Shown here one piece after another: positions 1 through 8,623 of a stretch of DNA of 24,795 nt. A program made the position numbers and the translations under genes. Location of the stretch: positions 1 through 24,795 of the forward strand of contig JAAZPN010000053.1 in the NCBI GenBank assembly GCA_012797215.1, given 5' to 3'. Numbering within the stretch: position 1 is the stretch's first letter; each line of letters opens with the position of its first letter. The notes beneath the pieces were generated by a model, which ran no database searches, was not told the origin of the DNA, and saw only the letters and a program-made list of their open reading frames with translations. Source of the DNA: Chloroflexota bacterium (GTDB lineage: Bacteria > Chloroflexota > Anaerolineae > Anaerolineales > Anaerolineaceae).

Positions 1-23
1 CCTTCACTTTGTTCAGGATGGCA
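1..23. repeat. Possible relic of the same dispersed repeat
   Basis: The first 23 bases match the start of copy A at 18 of 23 positions, in the same orientation. It is a weak, eroded match in the leader of the first lipoprotein gene. Confidence 0.35.
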
Positions 24-55
24 TCCCACAAGGCCTAGCAAAACCCGGCTGCCGT

Positions 56-61
56 TATAAT
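56..61 (+). promoter_or_regulatory. Candidate -10 element for the first lipoprotein gene
   Basis: A perfect TATAAT lies only 7 nt before the ATG at 69, and no Shine-Dalgarno sequence fits between them. If transcription starts about 7 nt after the hexamer, the mRNA would begin at or next to the start codon, so the message would be leaderless. No good -35 is seen 16-18 nt upstream. Similar spacings occur before tilS and before the small zinc-ribbon gene in this window. Confidence 0.5.
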
Positions 62-68
62 AACCGTC

Positions 69-1691
69 ATGAAGCGGCAGTATTTACACACAAAACCCAG
101 GAATTCGAACAGCAATTGCCGGCGTTTGCCGTGGGTTTGCGCCATCCTGGTTGTTCTCCTCTCCAATCTGCTGTGGGGCTGCGCAAAAGCCAGCGCTGTC
201 AGCCCGGCGCCGCCCGCGCTCACCCCCACGCTCACATCAACCCCCGCTCCGACCACCACTGCAGTCACAAGCCCCCAAACGCCCACAAGCACAAACCTGC
301 CGCCAACAGCAACATCAAACCCAGAGGCCGACCCAAAAGCTGAGCGCGCTGCCGCGTTGGAAAAGCAGCTTTACCGCGCCAGCCTGAATTACATCGCGGA
401 AACCACCTCGGAAGCAAACGCTGTTGTAAAAAGCATCAAATTCAACCGCGGCGCGTACGAAAACGTAAAAAATGCCTGCGGTCCCCTCAGTATCGCCATT
501 ATGCGCAGCGGCGGCATCCTGCCCGCCACGACCAGTGTGCGGGAAATCTGGCTGCTCTGCGCGCGCGAAGGCGGAAAATGCAACGGCATGTCCGTCCTCA
601 ATCGGGAGTACTTCCCACCCAGCGAATATGATTACTTCCAGACCACCCAAAGCGTCAGAGAGTACGACTTTGCCGCTAATCCGCTGCAAGCGGGTGACTG
701 GCTGTACCTGTACGTCAAACACAACGGTTTTGACCATATGCTGGTGGTCACGCGCGTGGACGCGAACGGCGCAGCCTACACCGTCACCAATCTGAACCGC
801 GGCGAGGGCTTCAAGATTACCGAGGAAGTGCTCTACGACCCTGCAAAACCGGGAACGGGCTTGTTCTACGAACTCACCGACCCCATCCGGCTTAAATATG
901 AACGCTACCTGGGCCTCAGCGGAGACGGCGGCTTTATGGTCATCCGTCGTAAAGGCGGTCTTGCATCAGTTCCACCATTCAATCAGGTTCTGGATGCCGC
1001 CCTGGCAGAAGGAACGGTCTGGTACGGATACATAAAGGAAGTTGGCAGCGGCGCTCCGGTCTACGAAAGTAATCTTTATACGCTCTTTCACCCCGCCAGC
1101 ATGATAAAAATCCCTTTGGCCATGCTCGTTTTGCGCGGCCTGGAAAATCAGGGGAAATCACCCGCAGACCTGACGACCCTCAGCTTTGGCACCAAGACGC
1201 TGGAGCGTCTGCTTTCGGACATGGTGGTCAAGAGCGATGAAGATGCCGCTGCGGCGCTGCTCATTTATCTGGATACCCTTAAAGTAAACACTTCCACACT
1301 CAGAACCTGGGGCTTGCTGGATACCAGCCTGAGCCCGCGCCAAAGTACGGCGGCAGACCTCGCGCGAGCATTGGAAGGTCTTTACACAGGTGAACTGCTT
1401 GGAAAGGAAATGCGGAAGTATTTGCTGGACCTGATGGCTGAGCGCACGGAGAATGACAGCCTTTACCTTGGACCTCTCAGCGAGTTACTCCCTGGCGCGA
1501 AGTTTTATAACAAACGCGGCACCAGCGCTAAGCCGCCGATTGTGGGAGACATGGGCATCCTGGAATACCAGGGCAAAGCCTGGATAATTGTTCTCTCCGG
1601 CCGCCCCGACGAGCTGGTTGGCAGCAATTACGCCGGGTTGGAAAGCAGCATAACCAATTTCGCGGCGATGTTGGCGGACTTGCTGCGTTAA
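69..1691 (+). CDS. Lipoprotein with cysteine-peptidase-like domain and class A beta-lactamase-like serine hydrolase domain
   Basis: Predicted exported lipoprotein of 540 aa. Residues 18-38 form a basic/hydrophobic signal ending in a lipobox (LLWGC, Cys38), followed by a Pro/Thr/Ser-rich linker to about residue 90. Residues about 95-300 look like a C39/papain-type fold: NACGP with Cys137, then DHM with His223, then NLN as a possible third residue. Residues about 310-540 carry class A beta-lactamase/D,D-peptidase-type motifs: SxxK at Ser344-Lys347 (SMIK), an SDN-like SDE at 389-391, and a KTG-like KRGT at 482-485. Because the SDN and KTG motifs are modified, a true antibiotic-hydrolysing beta-lactamase is doubtful. 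A peptidoglycan- or peptide-active serine hydrolase, or a non-catalytic relative, is as likely. ATG 69 gives a complete signal peptide. The next gene also encodes an exported lipoprotein. Confidence 0.8.
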   Translation: MKRQYLHTKPRNSNSNCRRLPWVCAILVVLLSNLLWGCAKASAVSPAPPALTPTLTSTPAPTTTAVTSPQTPTSTNLPPTATSNPEADPKAERAAALEKQLYRASLNYIAETTSEANAVVKSIKFNRGAYENVKNACGPLSIAIMRSGGILPATTSVREIWLLCAREGGKCNGMSVLNREYFPPSEYDYFQTTQSVREYDFAANPLQAGDWLYLYVKHNGFDHMLVVTRVDANGAAYTVTNLNRGEGFKITEEVLYDPAKPGTGLFYELTDPIRLKYERYLGLSGDGGFMVIRRKGGLASVPPFNQVLDAALAEGTVWYGYIKEVGSGAPVYESNLYTLFHPASMIKIPLAMLVLRGLENQGKSPADLTTLSFGTKTLERLLSDMVVKSDEDAAAALLIYLDTLKVNTSTLRTWGLLDTSLSPRQSTAADLARALEGLYTGELLGKEMRKYLLDLMAERTENDSLYLGPLSELLPGAKFYNKRGTSAKPPIVGDMGILEYQGKAWIIVLSGRPDELVGSNYAGLESSITNFAAMLADLLR

Positions 1692-1780
1692 GAACAGCAA
1701 GATTAGAATTTTGATGCGCAAGCTCCTGGTGAAGCCCGGAACTTGTGACGTCATTACTTTAGACTGGTCGAATTAAATCT

Positions 1781-2614
1781 ATGGGAAAATTCTTGCGTTT
1801 ATGGCTGGTTGCCCTGCTGAGCGCGGCGCTCGCCGCGGCTGGCTGCGCGCCTGTGCCAATCATCGAGGGATTCCCAACCGCAAGCCCGACGAACACAGCG
1901 TCACCACCCCCTACTCAGACCAAAGTTCACACCAATACACCCCTGCCGTCCCCTTCGCCTGCCCCTACCTCGACGCCAGACCCTGTCGAATTCTTGGCGC
2001 GCCTGCCTATGCCCCCGCGCCTTGAAAGCGCTGAAGATGGAGAACGGGTGTACTTTGGCGACGATTATAAACAGCTGCCAGAAGCGGATACCGTCGATGA
2101 AATCATCGTCCCCGAACTTATCATCATCCACACCGACGGACAAACCGCGAACCTGCCCCAAAACTGGAACACAGACAGCACTTATCATGGATTGGGCGAA
2201 TGGTATTCTGTGCACTTCGCGGTGAGCCAGTACGACATTTTGCAGATGCTTCCGATGTACACCAACGGGGTGCTGCACGGGAGCGGCGCCGCCCCGCAGT
2301 ATAACGATCAAGGCGAATGGGTGACATACAACAACCGCTCGATTCACATCGAAATGGCTGGGCACGACTATAATGCCCTGATTGCGGGTTGGGCAAACCC
2401 AGAGATGAAGCAAGCGATTACCAAGACCACAGATAAGGCTACAGACCTGGTGGTATCGCTGCTCTGGTATTACCAAATTGATCCAGCCAACGTGCTCGGG
2501 CATTATCAGGTTGGCCGAGGAAAAGCAGACCCCGGCAACCTGTACTTCGAACAATACTTCCTTCCCCAGCTGCAAGAAAAATGGGAAGCCCTGCAAAAAA
2601 GCCTGCAGCCTTAA
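1781..2614 (+). CDS. Lipoprotein N-acetylmuramoyl-L-alanine amidase (amidase_2/PGRP-like)
   Basis: Predicted lipoprotein (277 aa) that would cleave the amide bond between N-acetylmuramic acid and L-alanine in peptidoglycan, acting outside the membrane. The signal peptide ends in AAAGC (Cys22), and a Thr/Pro/Ser-rich linker runs to about residue 65. The amidase_2 fold is suggested by IIIHTDG with His117, SIHIE with Glu191, and GHYQVGRGKADPG with His241 and Asp250. His117, His241 and Asp250 match the His/His/Asp zinc-ligand pattern of the AmpD/AmiD family, and Glu191 sits where the family has a conserved acidic residue. The gene lies 89 nt after the preceding lipoprotein gene in the same direction. 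The family call is fairly sure; the exact substrate is not. Confidence 0.8.
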   Translation: MGKFLRLWLVALLSAALAAAGCAPVPIIEGFPTASPTNTASPPPTQTKVHTNTPLPSPSPAPTSTPDPVEFLARLPMPPRLESAEDGERVYFGDDYKQLPEADTVDEIIVPELIIIHTDGQTANLPQNWNTDSTYHGLGEWYSVHFAVSQYDILQMLPMYTNGVLHGSGAAPQYNDQGEWVTYNNRSIHIEMAGHDYNALIAGWANPEMKQAITKTTDKATDLVVSLLWYYQIDPANVLGHYQVGRGKADPGNLYFEQYFLPQLQEKWEALQKSLQP

Positions 2615-2701
2615 TCGTTCCACGCACCATTCTAAATTGTTAAATCCATGTAAATTCGGTGCCAAAAAAGCGCGAATTTCGCCAACGCGCCCATAATTTG
2701 T

Positions 2702-2729
2702 TTGACAAGCGGCTTTTTGGGAGTAATAT
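2702..2729 (+). promoter_or_regulatory. Sigma-70-type promoter for the P-type ATPase/TrkA operon
   Basis: A perfect TTGACA -35 (2702-2707) is followed, after a 16-nt spacer, by TAATAT (2724-2729). Expected transcription start is near 2736, leaving a leader of about 60 nt before the ATPase ATG at 2799. The rest of 2615-2798 shows no gene and no convincing terminator for the amidase gene. Confidence 0.7.
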
Positions 2730-2798
2730 ATACAGCTTGTCAGAAACAAATCATACGCATCCTCTTAACCTCCCAGAAAGTATTATCATTAACCATCT

Positions 2799-5672
2799 AT
2801 GGAAGCACAACCCACTCAGTTAAGTGCAGCAATAATTCAGCGGATTCAGGAGCTAAATCCTGACCAGCTTTACCAGGAATTGGGATCCCGACCTGAAGGT
2901 TTAACGCAGAAAGAAGCCTCGGAGCGCTTGAACGTTTATGGATTAAACGTTCTTAAAGAAGTCAAAGGCAAACCGCTTATCGTCAAGTTCCTGGCCAACT
3001 TCACGCATATCATGGCAATCATGCTTTGGGTTGCCGGCCTTGGCGCTTTTATCGCTCGCATGCCCGAGCTCGGCATCGCCGTTTGGGCAGTCAATATCAT
3101 CAACGGCGCTTTCAGCTTCCTCCAGGAATTCCGCGCGGAAAAAGCGACCGAGGCGCTCAAAAAAATCCTGCCGTCCCAGTCCCGCGTGATGCGCGACGGC
3201 GAGGAAATCAGCGTTTTAGCGCAAGAGCTGGTGCCCGGGGATGTGATCTTCCTGCAGGAAGGCGACAGCATTCCGGCGGACTGCCGGCTGTTGAACAGCG
3301 CTGACCTGCGCGTGAACCAGTCCACGCTCACCGGTGAATCGCACCCTGTTAACCGCTCCGCCGAACCAGTCAGCGGGGAAGCAATGACCCGCACGGATAT
3401 CCCCAACCTCATCTTCGCCGGGACTTTTGTGGCCGCTGGCTCCGGCAAGGCAATTGTCTACGCGACCGGTATGGACACCAATTTCGGCCGGATTGCCCAG
3501 ATCACGCAGTCGCTCAAAGAAGAGCTCAGCCCGCTGCAGAAAGAAATGGAGAACGTCACTAAGATTGTGACGGTCATCGCGGTAGGCGTTGGGCTGCTTT
3601 TTCTCGTCATTGCGCTGCTGTTTGTGAAAATCCCATTGATTGAGAGTTTCATCTTCACGCTCGGCATGGTAGTTGCCTTTGTCCCCGAGGGGCTGCTGCC
3701 GACCGTTACGCTGGCGCTGGCGATGGGAACCCAGCGTATGGCCAGGCGTAACGCGTTAATTAAGAAATTGTCCGCGGTGGAGACTCTGGGCTGCACCAAT
3801 GTCATTTGCACCGATAAAACCGGAACCCTGACCCAAAATGAAATGACAGTGCGTTCAGTCTGGGTGCCTGCCGCGCGTGAAACCGAACCCTTTGCCGGGC
3901 GGGAGTTTGCTGTTTCTGGGACAGGCTACGAACCGATTGGCACTTTTTCCGAAAGCGGCATGGTCATGGACCCCCGCTCAGTGCCAGCTGTCAGCCAGGT
4001 CATTCTGACTGAAGCAAGATGCAATACTGCCCGCCTGCTTCCGCCCGAGACACTCGAAGACGGCAGTAAAACTGGTTGGAAAGTGCTTGGAGACCCGACC
4101 GAAGCCGCCTTGCTGGTCCTGGCAGATAAAGCCGGCTACACCCGTGAGGACTTGCAAAGTGAACAGAACATCGCCGAACTTCCCTTTGATTCCCGCCGTA
4201 AACGCATGTCCGTCGTCCATATGCAGCGTTCAGACGGCGCTATCCGGCGTGTGGCTTATGTAAAAGGCGGCATCCGCGAAGTTTTGGATGCCTGCACGCA
4301 GATTCAGATCGGTGAACAGAGTCTTCCCCTCAGTCAGGACTGGATCGATTACATCATGGCGCAGAACGATAACTACGCCCGCCAGGGTCTGCGCGTATTG
4401 GCTGCCGCCACGCGCGTGCTCCCCCGCGAATTGAGCGATTATCAGGTTGAAACCATCGAGACTGAGCTGACCTTCCTGGGAATAGTAGCCATGATGGACC
4501 CGCCCCGTGTGGACGTCACCGAGGCGGTGGAAAAATGCCGCAACGCGGGCATTCGCATCATCATGATTACCGGCGATTACGGCCTGACCGCTGAAAGCAT
4601 TGCCCGGCGCATTGGCATTGTGCGCGGCGAGGACCTGCGCGTGGTCACCGGCGTGGAACTGGAAGGAATGAGCGATGAGGATCTGGTGAGCGCGGTGCAG
4701 GGACAGGTCATTTTCGCCCGGGTTGCCCCGGAACAAAAACTCAAGGTTGTCTCTGCGCTGCAAAAGCTCGGAAATGTTGTGGCTGTGACAGGCGACGGTG
4801 TAAACGACGCCCCGGCTCTGAAGAAAGCGGATATTGGCGTCGCCATGGGCATCTCAGGCTCCGACGTTGCCAAAGAAGCCGCGTCCATGATTCTGATGGA
4901 TGATAATTTTGGCTCTATCGTGAACGCGATTGAGGAAGGCCGCGCGGTTTACGAAAACATCAAGCGCTTCACCACCTATATCTTTACCAGCAACACCCCC
5001 GAAGCAGTGCCCTTCATCGCGCATGCCCTCTCAGCCGCCCGCATTCCGATTGCCCTGAACGTTATGCACGTTTTGGCGGTGGACCTGGGCACAGATATTG
5101 TCCCGGCTTTAGCGTTGGGCGCCGAACCGCCTGAGGACGGCACGATGCACCGCGCGCCTCGCAAACTGACTGAGCACCTGATTACCCGCTCGCTGCTCTC
5201 GCGCGCCTATTTGATTCTTGGCCCTGTGCAAGCACTGGCTGCCATGGCCGCCTTTTACTTCTATTATTGGACGAACGGATACGCTGGGCAGTGGATTGAT
5301 TTGCCTGGCAGCGGTCCCGTTTATCGCGCTGCTACGTCGATGGCATTGGCAGCGGTTGTGTTTACGCAGATTGGCAACCTTTTCGCGCAGCGCTCAACCC
5401 GCCGATCCATATTCAAAACCCCGCTGTTCAATAACAAATTAATTTGGTTTGGCATTTTGAGTGAGATACTCATCATCCTGGCAATTGTTTACGTACCATT
5501 CATGCAGCGCTTCATTGGCACCGGGCCTTTTGAACCAAAATACTGGTTGTTCCACCTGCTGTGGATTCCCAGCCTGCCCCTCGCGGACGCGGTTCGCAAA
5601 GCAGTGCAAACGCAGAAGGAAAAACGAGCCCTGCAAAAGCAGATACTTGCTGGCAAAGGAGAAACATTATGA
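2799..5672 (+). CDS. Na+/K+-ATPase-like (P2C) cation-transporting P-type ATPase
   Basis: Integral-membrane ion pump of 957 aa, close to the length of P-type II ATPase catalytic subunits. All core motifs are present: actuator TGES 178-181, phosphorylation site DKTGT with Asp339, nucleotide-domain KGG, and hinge TGDGVND 664-670. An N-terminal cation-ATPase domain precedes M1-M2 (about 66-110); M3-M4 lie at about 253-310 and M5-M10 at about 720-940. The ion-site segments look like Na+/K+-ATPase rather than SERCA: PEGLLP with Glu297 in M4, YIFTSNTPE (Tyr727, Ser731, Asn732, Glu735) in M5, DLGTD (Asp762, Thr765, Asp766) in M6, Gln857 in M8 and Glu889 in M9. The inferred substrate is therefore Na+ out/K+ in, or Na+ alone. 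There is no SD at ATG 2799. The stop overlaps the next start by ATGA, indicating translational coupling with the TrkA-like gene. Confidence 0.9.
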   Translation: MEAQPTQLSAAIIQRIQELNPDQLYQELGSRPEGLTQKEASERLNVYGLNVLKEVKGKPLIVKFLANFTHIMAIMLWVAGLGAFIARMPELGIAVWAVNIINGAFSFLQEFRAEKATEALKKILPSQSRVMRDGEEISVLAQELVPGDVIFLQEGDSIPADCRLLNSADLRVNQSTLTGESHPVNRSAEPVSGEAMTRTDIPNLIFAGTFVAAGSGKAIVYATGMDTNFGRIAQITQSLKEELSPLQKEMENVTKIVTVIAVGVGLLFLVIALLFVKIPLIESFIFTLGMVVAFVPEGLLPTVTLALAMGTQRMARRNALIKKLSAVETLGCTNVICTDKTGTLTQNEMTVRSVWVPAARETEPFAGREFAVSGTGYEPIGTFSESGMVMDPRSVPAVSQVILTEARCNTARLLPPETLEDGSKTGWKVLGDPTEAALLVLADKAGYTREDLQSEQNIAELPFDSRRKRMSVVHMQRSDGAIRRVAYVKGGIREVLDACTQIQIGEQSLPLSQDWIDYIMAQNDNYARQGLRVLAAATRVLPRELSDYQVETIETELTFLGIVAMMDPPRVDVTEAVEKCRNAGIRIIMITGDYGLTAESIARRIGIVRGEDLRVVTGVELEGMSDEDLVSAVQGQVIFARVAPEQKLKVVSALQKLGNVVAVTGDGVNDAPALKKADIGVAMGISGSDVAKEAASMILMDDNFGSIVNAIEEGRAVYENIKRFTTYIFTSNTPEAVPFIAHALSAARIPIALNVMHVLAVDLGTDIVPALALGAEPPEDGTMHRAPRKLTEHLITRSLLSRAYLILGPVQALAAMAAFYFYYWTNGYAGQWIDLPGSGPVYRAATSMALAAVVFTQIGNLFAQRSTRRSIFKTPLFNNKLIWFGILSEILIILAIVYVPFMQRFIGTGPFEPKYWLFHLLWIPSLPLADAVRKAVQTQKEKRALQKQILAGKGETL

Positions 5673-6316
5673 AAATAATTATTATCGGGTGTGGACGCGT
5701 TGGAGCCGGCCTTGCGAAAAATCTGAGCATTCAGGGCATCGACGTCTCAATCATAGACAGCGACCCAAAAGCCTTTGAGCTGCTCGGACCGACCTTTAAA
5801 GGAAAGAAAGTGATTGGGATTGGTTTTGACCAAAAAGTGCTTTCGGATGCCGGCATCGAACGCGCTGACGCTTTGGCGGCGGTCACCGCCTCGGATGAGG
5901 TTAACCTTGTGGCGGCGCGCATGGCAAAAATGGTCTTCAAGGTACCCAGGGTCTCCGCGCGGGTGTACGAGCCGCAAAAAGCCAAAATTTATCGCCGCAT
6001 GGGTATCCAGACGATTTCTCCGGTGACCTTGGGCATTGACCGCATGATCAGCACCCTGATTTACTCGCAACTCAACATCGAGCGCATGATTGGCGCGGGT
6101 CAGGTCAGCCTGATCGATGTGGATGTGAAACCGCAGCTGGTCAACCATTCCATCAAGGAGACCGAAGTCCCCGGCGAGATACAGGTAGTCGCGATTACGC
6201 GCGCCGGGAAAACATTTATACCCAACCCCGCCACCCAATTTCAACGGGATGATATCGTGCACCTTTTCGTAAAATTCGGCTCGAAAGATAAAGTCAGCCG
6301 CATATTCGGGGCTTAG
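5669..6316 (+). CDS. trkA: TrkA-like RCK/KTN nucleotide-binding regulatory protein (first copy)
   Basis: Cytosolic regulator of potassium/cation transport (215 aa) with an N-terminal Rossmann RCK domain and a C-terminal TrkA_C domain. The dinucleotide motif GCGRVG is at residues 7-12, and an acidic residue ends the second strand (IIDSD), as expected for NAD(H)/ATP binding. The C-terminal part, from about residue 145, resembles RCK_C (SLIDVDV through DDIVHLF). The ATG at 5669 is preferred over upstream in-frame starts: it begins the Rossmann strand directly, overlaps the ATPase stop (ATGA), and has AAAGGAG 6-12 nt upstream. It is followed by a second, divergent TrkA-like gene. No TrkH/KtrB channel gene is nearby, so the partner is unknown; the co-transcribed ATPase is one candidate. 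Confidence 0.88.
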   Translation: MKIIIIGCGRVGAGLAKNLSIQGIDVSIIDSDPKAFELLGPTFKGKKVIGIGFDQKVLSDAGIERADALAAVTASDEVNLVAARMAKMVFKVPRVSARVYEPQKAKIYRRMGIQTISPVTLGIDRMISTLIYSQLNIERMIGAGQVSLIDVDVKPQLVNHSIKETEVPGEIQVVAITRAGKTFIPNPATQFQRDDIVHLFVKFGSKDKVSRIFGA

Positions 6317-6336
6317 GCAAAGGCAAGGAGGACAAT

Positions 6337-7005
6337 ATGAAAGTCATGATTATCGGTGGTGGTAAAGTTGGAACTTACCTGGCGAATTATCTCCTCAGTG
6401 AAAGTCACGAAGTCCGCCTGATTGAGCTGCGTGAGGAAGAAAAACCCCGCATACTGTTGGATGTTCCGGAAAGCGTTGTGTACATGGGCAACGGCACCGA
6501 CCCCGACGTACTGGAAGCGGCAGGTATACGGAAAATGGACGTGATTGCCGCCGTTACCGGTCAGGACGAGGTGAATCTGGTGGCTGCCAGCCTGGCGCGT
6601 TTTGAATTCATGGTCCCACGCACCATCGCGCGCATTAACCACCCGAAAAATGCCTGGATGTTCACCGACGTGATGGGCGTGGACGTGGCGCTGAACCAGG
6701 CAGACCTGATGGCCGCCCTGATTGCCGAGGAAATGTCATTAGGCGACATGATCACGCTGCACAAGCTGCGCAAAGGCAAATTCGACCTGGTGGAAGAGAA
6801 AGTTGCACCGAACGCGCTTGCGAACGGCAAAAAACTGCGCGACCTGACTTTCCCACCGCAGTGCACAATAGTCGCTGTGCTGCGCAAAGGCGAACTGATT
6901 GTCCCGCACGGCGAATTGGAATTCCAAACCGCGGATGAAGTGCTGGCAGTAGTGCATAAAGACCAGAAGAAAGACCTGGCACGCTTCTTCGACCGCATAC
7001 TCTAA
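6337..7005 (+). CDS. trkA: TrkA-like RCK/KTN nucleotide-binding regulatory protein (second copy)
   Basis: Second RCK protein of the operon (222 aa). It has the Rossmann motif GGGKVG near residues 7-12, a Glu at the end of strand 2 (LIELREEE), and a TrkA_C domain in the last third (KFDLVEEKV through DEVLAVVHKD). It lies 20 nt after the first copy, with a strong SD (AAGGAGG) before ATG 6337. The two proteins share architecture but are clearly divergent, so they probably arose by old duplication and may form a hetero-oligomeric ring, as paired KTN subunits do in other K+ systems. A strong terminator follows 16 nt after the stop, closing the ATPase-TrkA-TrkA unit. Confidence 0.88.
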   Translation: MKVMIIGGGKVGTYLANYLLSESHEVRLIELREEEKPRILLDVPESVVYMGNGTDPDVLEAAGIRKMDVIAAVTGQDEVNLVAASLARFEFMVPRTIARINHPKNAWMFTDVMGVDVALNQADLMAALIAEEMSLGDMITLHKLRKGKFDLVEEKVAPNALANGKKLRDLTFPPQCTIVAVLRKGELIVPHGELEFQTADEVLAVVHKDQKKDLARFFDRIL

Positions 7006-7021
7006 ACCAATCTATCGTTCT

Positions 7022-7050
7022 AAAAATCCCGCCCCAAGGGCGGGATTTTT
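7022..7050 (+). terminator. Rho-independent terminator of the ATPase-TrkA-TrkA operon
   Basis: Perfect 13-bp inverted repeat (7022-7034 with 7038-7050) around a 3-nt CAA loop, with a GC-rich core (CCCGCCC/GGGCGGG) and A-tract/T-tract flanks. The T-run continues to 7051. It sits between the second trkA stop and gltX and is the clearest terminator in the window. The A/T symmetry means it could also work on the other strand. Confidence 0.92.
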
Positions 7051-7131
7051 TATTACCTGGCGCTCTGTATACGCGCAAACGTTTATGGTAGGATAGTGGC
7101 AGGAAATTTATCGACTCAGGCAGGATGACTT

Positions 7132-8559
7132 ATGTTCAGAACGCGTTTCGCCCCAAGCCCCACCGGGTACATGCACATTGGCAATTTGCGCACAGCGCTC
7201 TACGCCTACTTACTGGCGAAAAAACACCAGGGCGTCTTCATTTTAAGAATTGAGGATACCGATCAATCCCGCAATGTGCCCGCCGCGCTTGCCGCGATTT
7301 ATCACGGGCTGGCATTGGCTGGCATCGCTTACGATGAAGGACCCGATAAGGACGGTGGAAAAGGACCCTATGTGCAGAGCCAGCGCCTGCCTATCTACCA
7401 AAAATATGCGCAAGAACTTATTGCGAAGCGCGCGGCCTATTACTGCTTCTGCCAGAAAGATGACAAACCCGAGACTGAAGACCAACCCGTCCATCCGGAT
7501 GTAACCCGCGACCCCTGCCGCTTGTTGACTGAAGCTGAAGTGCAGGCGCGCTTTGCCCAGGGGCTCACGCCCGTGGTGCGCCAGCGCATCCCCGAAGGCG
7601 GCAGCACGAGCTTCGTCGATCACGTCTACGGCAAAATTACGATCGAAAACGCGCAGCTGGACGACCAGGTGCTGCTCAAATCGGATGGCTTCCCGACCTA
7701 CAACTTTGCCAACGTGGTGGATGACCACCTGATGGAAATCACGCATGTCATCCGCGGGCAGGAGTACCTCTCGTCTACCCCCAAATACAACCTCCTCTAC
7801 CAGGCTTTTGGTTGGCAGATCCCCGAGTACATCCACCTGCCGCTTATCCTGCGCGAAGACGGCGCCAAACTGAGCAAACGCGCCGGCGACCCTTCTTTCG
7901 AAGACCTGGTGAAGATGGGCTACCTGCCGGAAGCAATCGTGAACTACGTCGCCCTGCTGGGGTGGAGCCCGGGTAATGACCGCGAGTTCTTTACAATGCG
8001 GGATTTAATTGAAGCTTTCGACATGGACCGCATTGGCAAATCCAGCGCGGCTTTTTCGATGGACAAACTCACCTGGCTGAATGGCGAGCACATCCGCGCG
8101 ATGGAACCTGACGCTTTTCACCAGGCTGCCAGCAGTTACTATTCCGCGAATTGCGAACACGATGCGCAAAAAATCAGTCGTTTAATCCAGATTCGCGTGG
8201 AAAAGCTTACGGATATTCCCAGCATGATTCATTTTCTGAGCGAACTGCCTGAATACAGCGTGGAATTGTTTGAGAACCAGAAATCCAAAGCCACGCTTGC
8301 TTCCAGCGCCGAAGTGCTCCAGGCGGTCATCCCGCTGCTTGCAAAGCTTGAGGAGTGGGATAACGAGAGCCTCTTCGCGGCGCTTAAGGACTTTGCCGCC
8401 GCCCACGGGTACAAGACGGGCACCGTGATGTGGCCAATCCGCACCGCCCTCTCAGGCCTGCCGGCATCGCCCGGGGGTGCCACTGAACTGGCGGATTTGC
8501 TGGGAAAAGAGCAAACGCTGCGCCGACTTAAGATCGGGCTGGAAAAGCTGGAAAGTTGA
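7132..8559 (+). CDS. gltX: Glutamate--tRNA ligase
   Basis: Class I aminoacyl-tRNA synthetase that charges tRNA with glutamate (475 aa, normal length). The HIGH-like signature is at residues 15-18 (HIGN) after FAPSPTG, and the KMSKS-like loop is KLSKR at 246-250. The Rossmann catalytic domain and the connecting insert with a Cys-containing segment (YYCFCQ...PCRLL) precede the C-terminal anticodon-binding region. ATG 7132 gives the standard N-terminus and has an AGGATG-type SD. Sequence alone does not tell whether it is discriminating or also makes Glu-tRNA(Gln). It stands alone after a strong terminator; the promoter is not obvious. Confidence 0.96.
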   Translation: MFRTRFAPSPTGYMHIGNLRTALYAYLLAKKHQGVFILRIEDTDQSRNVPAALAAIYHGLALAGIAYDEGPDKDGGKGPYVQSQRLPIYQKYAQELIAKRAAYYCFCQKDDKPETEDQPVHPDVTRDPCRLLTEAEVQARFAQGLTPVVRQRIPEGGSTSFVDHVYGKITIENAQLDDQVLLKSDGFPTYNFANVVDDHLMEITHVIRGQEYLSSTPKYNLLYQAFGWQIPEYIHLPLILREDGAKLSKRAGDPSFEDLVKMGYLPEAIVNYVALLGWSPGNDREFFTMRDLIEAFDMDRIGKSSAAFSMDKLTWLNGEHIRAMEPDAFHQAASSYYSANCEHDAQKISRLIQIRVEKLTDIPSMIHFLSELPEYSVELFENQKSKATLASSAEVLQAVIPLLAKLEEWDNESLFAALKDFAAAHGYKTGTVMWPIRTALSGLPASPGGATELADLLGKEQTLRRLKIGLEKLES

Positions 8560-8594
8560 GCGCTGCGGCAGTCGTCCAGCGTTAGGAACAGTTC

Positions 8595-8623
8595 TTGCAA
8601 CCTTAGCTCTAATTGATTATAAG
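8595..8623 (+). promoter_or_regulatory. Candidate promoter for the pseudo-sensor kinase/LCP cluster
   Basis: TTGCAA (8595-8600), a 17-nt spacer and TATAAG (8618-8623). Expected start of transcription is near 8630. That is downstream of an in-frame TTG at 8613, so the ATG at 8637 is the likely start codon. Confidence 0.5.

Noticed and set aside
1746..1753. TGACGTCA perfect palindrome before the amidase gene
   Set aside because: An 8-bp palindrome is expected by chance at this scale and nothing else marks it as an operator.
1901..2749. 282-aa minus-strand reading frame antisense to the amidase gene
   Set aside because: It mirrors the amidase coding frame, has no recognisable domain or SD, and the plus-strand protein has clear family motifs.
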